Source of the DNA: Cornus controversa
Lineage: Eukaryota > Streptophyta > Magnoliopsida > Cornales > Cornaceae
Assembly: GCA_026545225.1 (NCBI GenBank)
Contig: CM048845.1
Span: forward strand, 75,867,033-75,931,032
Direction: 5' to 3'
Length of the DNA stretch: 64,000 nucleotides
Shown: positions 57,113 through 64,000 of the stretch, piece after piece
Position numbering within the stretch: the stretch's first letter is position 1
Layout of the letters: the number at the start of each line of letters is the position of its first letter
The notes under the pieces: generated by a model
Told to the model about the DNA's origin: nothing
Databases searched by the model: none
The model's input: the letters and a program-made list of their open reading frames with translations, nothing else
Program-made: the position numbers and the translations under genes

Positions 57113-57306
57113 TTGTTCATCTACCTCAAAGCCTTCCCCAAGCCTGTATTTTCATTAAAATTTAGTAGTGCAGTGCAGATCCACTTTTTGGTGACGAAGT
57201 GGATAACCCTGCACAGTTTATCTCATCTGTGTGTTGGCGTGGTCAATCCTCCACCTTAGTTGCCGCAAATTCCACAGAAAATATCAAGCTGCTGGAGATG
57301 GTGTAA
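57113..57306 (+). pseudogene. Frameshifted last exon of a SPA-type WD40 gene
   Basis: SPA proteins pair with COP1 in light-signalling E3 ligases; their C-terminus is a WD40 propeller. After a CAG acceptor-like site (57110-57112) the first frame reads FIYLKAFPKPVFSLKFSSA. Then a 5-bp tandem duplication (GTGCA twice, 57168-57177) shifts the frame. The second frame continues DPLFGDEVDNPAQFISSV, CWRGQSSTLVAANSTENIKL and LEMV, then TAA at 57304-57306. Removing one GTGCA would restore a continuous SPA-like C-terminus. The retained acceptor suggests a genomic and not a retrotransposed copy. No other SPA exon is present in the window, so the gene is missing nearly all of its body. Confidence 0.8.
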
Positions 57307-59184
57307 TTTGGTCAATACCATTCGGGTCATTCACTATCCTGTCAGAATGTTTTTTTAAAAAGTATATTGCGGAGAATTGTTTTAACAGGGATAAATGGGA
57401 GGAGCTCCTCGAGCCAAAAGTATATGTGATTTGGATTTTTTTTTTGGACATGTATATGTGATTTGACCTGACCTCCCAGCCTAATTTACATTCCTTTTTT
57501 CATTCTATTGATAACTTATGATGTTCCCTTTATGTTGTTTTTTTTGTTTGTTGGAATGTGGTTATTTCTGTCCAGTTAGCCTTGCGTATGTGAACTTATA
57601 GAAAGGCTTTCTACGTGGTTTTCTGAGTGTACCCAAAATCATTACTTCATTTTTAAGGAATGATAGGAGCATCTTGTTGCTGTTATGAGAATGTGTTCCC
57701 AATAGTATGGAAGTTACTATTGTCCAGTTCTTTTTCCTCAACTTTGATTTCTTATTCTTCTCTGGTTTTAATTAAGACTGTCATATTTTTTGCAAAAAAA
57801 AAAAAAAAAACTTTATCATCATGATAACCTTTGAACCCCAACGCTCCCCACATGTACAGATGCCATTACCTCCATGCGATGATGCCTTTAGGGCATTTTG
57901 GTTTGTTTTAGTCATTTTTTTTTTTTTAAACTTCAAGATGAAACTCTTGTTGTCCTGGATTGGTTTATTCTTAACATCGTTTTTTGGCTTTCTGGATTAA
58001 TGTTTTTCCTTGTCAATTTCATGTTCAGAGAAGGATGAGATTTTTCCTTGTTGGCTGCAGGTTTCAGAAGTTTCATGGGTCATTTGTTTGACTCTTAGAA
58101 CCTTATAGTTCTTAGTTCATGGTTTTTTCTTCTCAGAAGTTGTTCTTCAGTGAGCTTTTGAAATTCTGATATGGTTTTCAGAATTCCTTATCCTTTCTAC
58201 AGGTTAGGTGTTAACCCCTTAATAGTTGTTCCAAGACAGGGAGGGCAGGCATGAGGGGGCATGCCATGCTAAGGTTTGGCACACTTAGCTTGTCGACGTT
58301 AAACTTAAGACATGAGTGGGCATGCTATGCCCCAAGCCTTGTGCATGGTTAGGCCAACCTGGTAATTGTTCCAACAAATGGTAATCTTCTCGAAATTTAT
58401 TTCGTTTGAATAGTTTATTTGTACGGTGTTGATACCGAACAGTCTAAAGATACACTTAATCTAAGGGCAAAATGGTTACTTGAATCGTAGAAGAGTTCCA
58501 ACAAATGTCATGGCGAAACAAACAAAAAAAAATTCTTGTCATTAATGTTCTTCTAAAATGCAATTTTCAAACATAAGTCGAATGGAATTGACTGTAAAAC
58601 TAAGAAGCAAAAGTTATTCCAAAAGCTACGCCTAAAACTGCGTATTTATAGATATTTTCAGCTTGCTGGACCGAAAAATGAATGCCTATTAATAAAGGTT
58701 TTCAGCTTGATGGACAGAAAAAAATGCCCCCAGGACCTTTCATGGGTCCGTCCCTGTATCAAGTTGTCTGTGTTAAGCTCACGAAAAAGCACGACTACTT
58801 ATGGCGCATCCAATACTTCAAATTCTTAAATTGTAGCACACGTTTGCAATTTTTTTCCAAGTTCACGTAAGTTCCATTAGGCGGCCCAATCAATTACTTA
58901 AATCTTTCCGTTAACAAAACTACTTAAATCTTTACATACAGACCCATTATAAACTCAATAGCCCCCGATTGTCATACATAATTGATCTCAGCCGATGGAT
59001 CGGTCTTAAGGGATAAGATAGAAAACCCTAATGGTAACGTTTGCTACAAATAGGTTAAAAATGAAATACTAGTGAGAATGAGAATGAGAATGGTGCAGTT
59101 ATTCTTATTCTATCGTCTCGTGTGTGGACAGGAATAGAATAAAATGGAATGATTATTAGCAAAGTATTCTAAAATCGAGAATCG
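57307..59184. other. Intergenic DNA
   Basis: No gene seen. It may begin with the old 3' UTR of the SPA-like fragment. A short degenerate GGAATGG-like patch just before the kelch frame (59070-59150) resembles the GGAATGG MITE at 3318. Confidence 0.45.
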
Positions 59185-60413
59185 ATGAGTATGATGATGG
59201 ACGAGGGAGAAGCTGCTACCACTAATCTTAATCTTATTGCAGAAGAAGAAGAAGAATATCCGGTGGACATATACTTTTGCACAATTAGGAATTCCGACGA
59301 ATGCAACTGGTACGTAATAAAACACAACACAAGGCCAAATACATATCAATCTCTCTCCCCTGTTTTTCCCGATTTATGTCCATATGGTTCAAACATTTGG
59401 AACTCTACCAACTGTGTCGCCTTGGGCCCCGTGTTATACGTTCTTGGTGGCTCTATGATCGACAAGAAGAGTAATAAAATAATTAGCGTCGACGGATGCT
59501 CAGACCCTCCTGACCCCGCCAAGGACGTCTATAGCATCAACACTCTTCATCCCGATCGTGGGTGGACCAGATATCCTCCTATGACCATTGGAAGAGCCGG
59601 TGCTCAGGTCTTTACTCTTCAGGGCAAGATCTACGTGCTGGGAGGTTTTTTCATACCACCATCATCTGATAACGGTGGTGATGATGATGATATTAAATAT
59701 TATGCCGAAGTTTTTGATCCCTCCGAGGAGCCTAGATGCTGGCGACCAGCTTTGTTAACCATACCGGATGATATTAGAGGAAATCGTTTTATAGATGCGC
59801 ATCAAATTGAAGTGAACAAGACTAGTGGAGAAGTGGAGCTTTTGGTGCGTATTGTTGACACAAAATACAAACAGTCGCTGTATAAATACAATTTCCTTCA
59901 CGGTTTATGGAGTCTTTATGCAGATGACTTTGGTCCCTATCGCTCCATGAGTCCCGTTTTTTCACATGACATCTTGTATTCCTATGGCAACTACCCAGCA
60001 TGTGATTTTAATCAAGAGCGCGCGCCCAAGATTACATGATCGATATGGCCTCCATTCTCTGTTTCGATTCCAATATGCCTCTCGCCAAACCAAAAAAACT
60101 CACCTTCTTAGACCAGTCTAAGAAGCATTTGGATTTGTTTCCCCAACCTAGCCATCCACCTGCCATTTTGCTCCATCTAGGCAGCCACTTGGGCAAAGAA
60201 AAGTTCTGTCTCCTATGGGTAGAAGAGTATGATTTTACTGGACCCAAGGGAGAGGATCTACTCGTCATTGGCTGCTTAAAGTTTACTGTGTATACGGTGC
60301 CTTCGCCTTCACCTTCGGGTGATGAACAAAAGTTTGATTTTTTTGCCTCTCGGGCATCTATGTCAACTTACTGCGTCAATGGCGACCTGCTTCTCAACGG
60401 CATTGCAATGTGA
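59185..60413 (+). pseudogene. Kelch-repeat protein gene broken by a 2-bp frameshift
   Basis: Two adjoining frames make one protein. The first (59185-60039, 284 aa) starts MSMMMDEGE, has an acidic EEEEE run, and two kelch-like blades: one at about 75-130 with LYVLGGS and PPDPAKDVYSINT, one at about 137-195 with IYVLGGFF and AEVFDPSEE. It then runs into TGA. The second frame (ending TGA 60411-60413) continues with DYMIDMASILCFDSNMP, then FCLLWVEEY and a serine/proline stretch, to NGDLLLNGIAM. The switch falls in a GC-dinucleotide run (AGAGCGCGCGCCC, about 60018-60030). One GC unit fewer would join the frames into about 408 aa, without introns. Kelch proteins of this kind in plants are often F-box subunits, but no F-box is visible here. 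Either a recent pseudogene or a sequencing error in a GC repeat would explain it. Confidence 0.75.
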
Positions 60414-60699
60414 GTGCTATTAATTTTGGATTCTCTTTCTTATATATGTATATATATATATTTATTCCATCCCTTATTTTAATTCTATGTATTAGTATTG
60501 TTAATTATTTTCTTGTGCTCAAGTTCTCGTGGCATTAATTTTACCCCAATTAAGTATTTTAGTATTGTTGATTATTTTCTTGTGCTCAACTTGAAGGACA
60601 ACTGAGTGATTTAAAATCCTTACAATATCTTTCCCTTTCTCTTCCTGTCTTTAGAAAGCAGCATCACCATCACCACCCTTGCCTTAATTCCCATATGAA
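60414..60699. other. 3' flank of kelch gene
   Basis: Contains a TA-rich patch and a small direct repeat, TTAGTATTGTT(A/G)ATTATTTTC plus TTGTGCTCAA, at about 60493 and 60560. No gene. Confidence 0.5.
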
Positions 60700-61165
60700 T
60701 GAAATTTGATACATGAATTCTTTCTCTTTCGATATATGTGTCCAAACCATCTAAGTCTACACTATTGAATTTTCTCACTAATGGGTGCTATGCCTAATTT
60801 TTCTCTCACACTCTCATTAGTGACCCTATCTCTTCTAGATGCTACTCATCCATCTTTAACATTCTCATTTTCGCTACATGAAGACTGTTCTTGTTTCTTT
60901 TGTAGGGCCCACACTCCGCAACATACAACTTAGTTGGTTTAATAACGGTCTTATAAAAAATTTCTTTTAGCCTATGTGTTATTCTTTTATCGCATAAAAT
61001 TCCACTTGCTTGTCTCCATTTTGCCCAACCTATTCCAATTCTACTAGTTACATTACTATTTATCTCTCCACCAGATTGTATTATCGATCCTAAATAACTA
61101 AAGTTGTTTTGCGTAATCTTTTGATTTTGAAGTGAAATCATTATATTATCAATGCCCAATTCTTT
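60700..61165 (-). mobile_element. LINE (non-LTR) reverse transcriptase remnant
   Basis: Read on the minus strand, the frame has FSYLGSIIQSGGEINSNVTS, RIGIGWAKWRQASGILCDK, LKEIFYKTVIKPTKLY and AKMRMLK. These are the family signature of the C-terminal end of plant LINE reverse transcriptases (usually FRYLGSI, GWxKWRxASGVLCD, YGxECW, MRMLRWMCG). Beyond MDE the frame is broken, but REKLGIAP-like and RLRWFGH-like words continue in other frames towards 60740. It lacks the catalytic core and is dead. The upstream edge abuts the MITE at 61170. Confidence 0.75.
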
Positions 61166-61169
61166 ATAA

Positions 61170-61586
61170 ACGGTCCGTTTGGAAGGATGGAAGGAAGGAA
61201 GATGGGTGGATTGAAGATGGGAAGGAAGGAACAAATTTCCCTCGTTTGGTAGAGAGGAGAGAAGGAGGGAAGAGAAAAGAGGATGAATGAGTCATCATGC
61301 TTTACAAATTTTCATGCCTCCAAATATGGACGGAAGATAGGAAGGAAGAAAAGCAAGACTGTTATGAAAATTTTAAATTACAATACTTTATAATTATTGA
61401 ATAAACTCAATATTAATAATCTCTCTCTTCCCTTCTCTCATAGCAAACAAAGTAAGGTGCTACTCCATTTCTTTTTCTTCCATTCAACCAAACAAAAAGA
61501 GGGAACGGCACTATCTCTTCTCTACGGGAATGTCTCATCCCTTCTTCTCATCCTTTTATTCAATTTTCTTCCTACCAATCGGAGCA
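61170..61586. mobile_element. Tourist-like MITE (GTTTGGTAGG family)
   Basis: The left end is GGTCCGTTTGGAAGGATGG. The right end reads CCTACCAATCGGAGCA, followed by TAA. Its interior matches the 29749 element closely: ACAAATTTCC, GAGGGAAGAGAAAAGAGGAT and CAACCAAACAAAAAGAG occur in order. The left terminus and target site are slightly eroded, so the start is approximate. Confidence 0.7.
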
Positions 61587-64000
61587 TAAATTTATACTCC
61601 ATATACTCGATTTTTGACTTTTAGTACGGCTAATTTTCAACCCTTTTGATTCTTAAGCATTTCTCCATTTCTCTAGTTTCGTTTCTAAGTTCTCAGAAGC
61701 CTTTTACAAAAAATTCAAGACATGTTTTTGTAGTGCATGTAACCTAGTCTAAGTGTAGAAAGAGTTCGAAATAATTCTGACCAGTTTTTGATAATCTTTG
61801 ATACCATTAGGACAAGTTTTTTTTTTCATTAGAACTAGTTTTCCAAGTCAGAAACTTACTTGTTCGTTTTGGACTTGAATACTGGTGCTCAAGTACGGTT
61901 GTGAAACTGATTATCTGTGTTTATTTCATTGTGATTATGAGTCTTGGTGCTCAAAAGTGAGTACTTGTGCTCAAGTGATAAATGTTTTGTACGAAATCGC
62001 CCTTTTCAACCTTCAAAGCATGCTTTAGGTTTTTCGAAAACATATTATACCGATGACTGTACTGAATATAGGACATCCATATGTCACTTAGCCCCTATTG
62101 TTATCTATCTTGTACATTGGTGGTGGTGTAATATATTACTTGTAGGCAGATAAACTTAATATAACAAAAGGCAAAAAGATAATTGCCTGATATATATCTA
62201 TGTAGTTATAAGCTTTGGAGAATCTGAGATTTGAAAATGTTGCTAGTGTGCTTCTGCTTCAGGCTGTGTTAATAAACGCATGATTAAATACTATGAACCA
62301 ACACTAAACAGTAACAGTGTACTCTGTAATTTCTATATTTCTTTTTATTTTCTTTGCAAAAAAGCTATCATAACGGTGCTATTAGAGTGAGAGCGTCATC
62401 TCAGCTGTTGATTGATAGACTATGAGGGCTTGTCTCTAATTTGACATATAGCTGTGACAGCACCTATGTTATAGACTTATTCTTTTCTTATTGTCGCCGT
62501 CGTCGTCATTATTATTATTAGTATGTTGTGTCACCATTTCAATGGTTGTTGCTGCATTTCGGTTTCATATGTGTTAGCTATATGATTTTCAGGGACATCT
62601 TTTAGTTAATTTAATATAAACATAGAAAAAGGGTCATAGCTACCACTTCTGCTTATCGCCTTCAAATCTCTACTTCCTGAATCTTTAGAATGAACATGAC
62701 ATTGATGACTATATGAGAAGTGCAAAATTTCAATCCTGTTTGGTTCTTTCTTATGATTGCTCTCAGCCAAAGGAAAATCAAACATGATCAAGAGTTTGAG
62801 CTGCTACCCAAGCTTGAACGAAGCATTACCTGAACATTATGAGCATGGTTCGCTAGACTTAAGCTTCAAGAATGTCATTTTTTGCCATATGTAGGGTTAG
62901 ATTATTTTATTATCTTGAATGCCAATTAACATTTGGTTGCATTAATTGATTCTGGATGCACAAAGACACATGGAAAAGAAAAATATGCCTCTCAACATGC
63001 AATTTAATGTGTGCATGGTTTGTATAATCACGCTTATTTTTGCGGTATGATGTCAATGCATATTTTTGTTGGGCAACTTATGCGGATTTGTTTGTCTATG
63101 TTAATAGTCCCTCATTTCAACGACAAAGGGGAGCAGCACATGACGGTGACGAGGGCACCCGTGGCGAGAAAAGGATGAAAACAGAGCATACGACAACAGC
63201 AGGAAGTTTTGAATTTTAACTGCACTATTTTGGAACTTGAACTCACTGCGATTGCTTGCAGTTAGCATCTACTTTTTAATGGTGTTAAAATTTAAATACA
63301 TTTTGGACAGAAGTTTGATCCTAGTTTTGTTCAGCTGATGAAGATGTTAGTATGTTCCAATTACTTCACTATGCGTTGGGTTCTTGGTTTTGTCCATTTC
63401 TGGTATAGACAGCCGCCTCAGTTTCATTTTTATCTCCATATTTCACGTCCACCATGTACCTTCTCACACCTTCCTCTTTTTCCCGAATAATACTATTATG
63501 TATAATTTAGCAATGCCTGTGTCATGTTTAGTACAAAAAGCTCCTCTAAAGTAGAAAAAAAAGGCATTCAATATAAACCCTTTATCCTTTATTCAACTTT
63601 GTGGAATTAACCAACTATTTTTAAAATGTCAATGTTAAAAAATTAGTTTAAAATAAAAATTATCCACATTTGAGTTAAGAACCTAGAGTCTATTATTAAA
63701 ATAACGAATCTGATATTTTCTGATCGAATCCCATGCGTACCCAAACAAACCCATATAATTAATATCCTATTTATATTCCAATATCAATTTCTCAATCATT
63801 TCATATAATTATGATTTGTTAATTGTTATATATATATTGATGATATTTCAACACTAATCTATTAATTCGCTTGTCACTTTTTAGCAAACAATAATGCATA
63901 GACGTCAAAGAAGCACAACACTAACAACGGCAAGCAAATAATCTATTGGGAGTGTTTGCAATGAGGTGGTGGAAGGTGGGTTTGAGTAATTTGGTAATGC
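61587..64000. other. Intergenic DNA at the window end
   Basis: No gene is recognisable on either strand. A GTC/GTT-rich trinucleotide patch (GTCGCCGTCGTCGTC) lies near 62493. A gene may begin beyond the right edge, but the last few hundred bases show no clear exon. Confidence 0.45.

Overview
The window is nuclear DNA from a flowering plant, most likely a eudicot. The evidence is AT-rich intergenic DNA, short exons split by long introns, plant-type genes (a cytokinin-activating LOG enzyme, a NIPA9-type magnesium transporter, a DUF3511 protein, eIF4A) and many miniature transposons. I cannot name the species. Coding sequence is sparse. The four genes with clear family matches were rebuilt partly by hand from splice sites and remembered family conservation.

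Layout. 1-7.3 kb is intergenic: two short inverted-repeat transposons (a third at 6.6 kb), three tandem duplications and a decayed 25S rRNA piece at 4.56-4.93 kb. At 7.4-8.1 kb (minus) is an intact single-exon gene for a small, probably membrane-anchored plant protein of unknown function. At 11.87-14.37 kb (plus) is a seven-exon LOG gene (215 aa, LOG8-like). At 18.5-30.7 kb (minus) is a nine-exon gene for a NIPA9-like transporter (344 aa). It spans 12 kb because introns 3 and 6 are several kilobases long and hold SINE and MITE insertions, and its first intron appears to use a GC donor.

30.8-39.5 kb is repeat-dominated. It holds a palindromic MITE nested in a 1.35-kb TIR element just upstream of the transporter, an 876-bp TIR element, and a decayed LTR retrotransposon with recognisable LTRs at 34.8 and 37.9 kb. 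39.5-46.1 kb looks gene-free apart from a broken partial copy of the neighbouring DUF3511 gene. The DUF3511 gene (117 aa, minus) is at 46.15-46.5 kb, followed by a 145-bp MITE with a perfect 9-bp target-site duplication.

At 49.6-51.9 kb (minus) is a complete eIF4A gene (413 aa). Its 5' UTR intron, about 2.4 kb, carries a large foldback repeat that was itself hit by a 590-bp solo LTR. The last 9 kb is a gene graveyard: one exon of a BRISC/BRCA1-A member 1-like (MERIT40) gene without an ATG, the frameshifted last exon of a SPA-type WD40 gene, a kelch-repeat reading frame broken by a 2-bp shift, and a LINE reverse-transcriptase remnant beside another MITE.

The genes share no pathway and no operon-like logic; they are independent housekeeping or hormone genes. 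I found no clearly new biological system. The most interesting structures are the nested foldback/solo LTR in the eIF4A leader intron, the paired gene fragments at 55-57.3 kb, and the recent-looking frameshift in the kelch gene.
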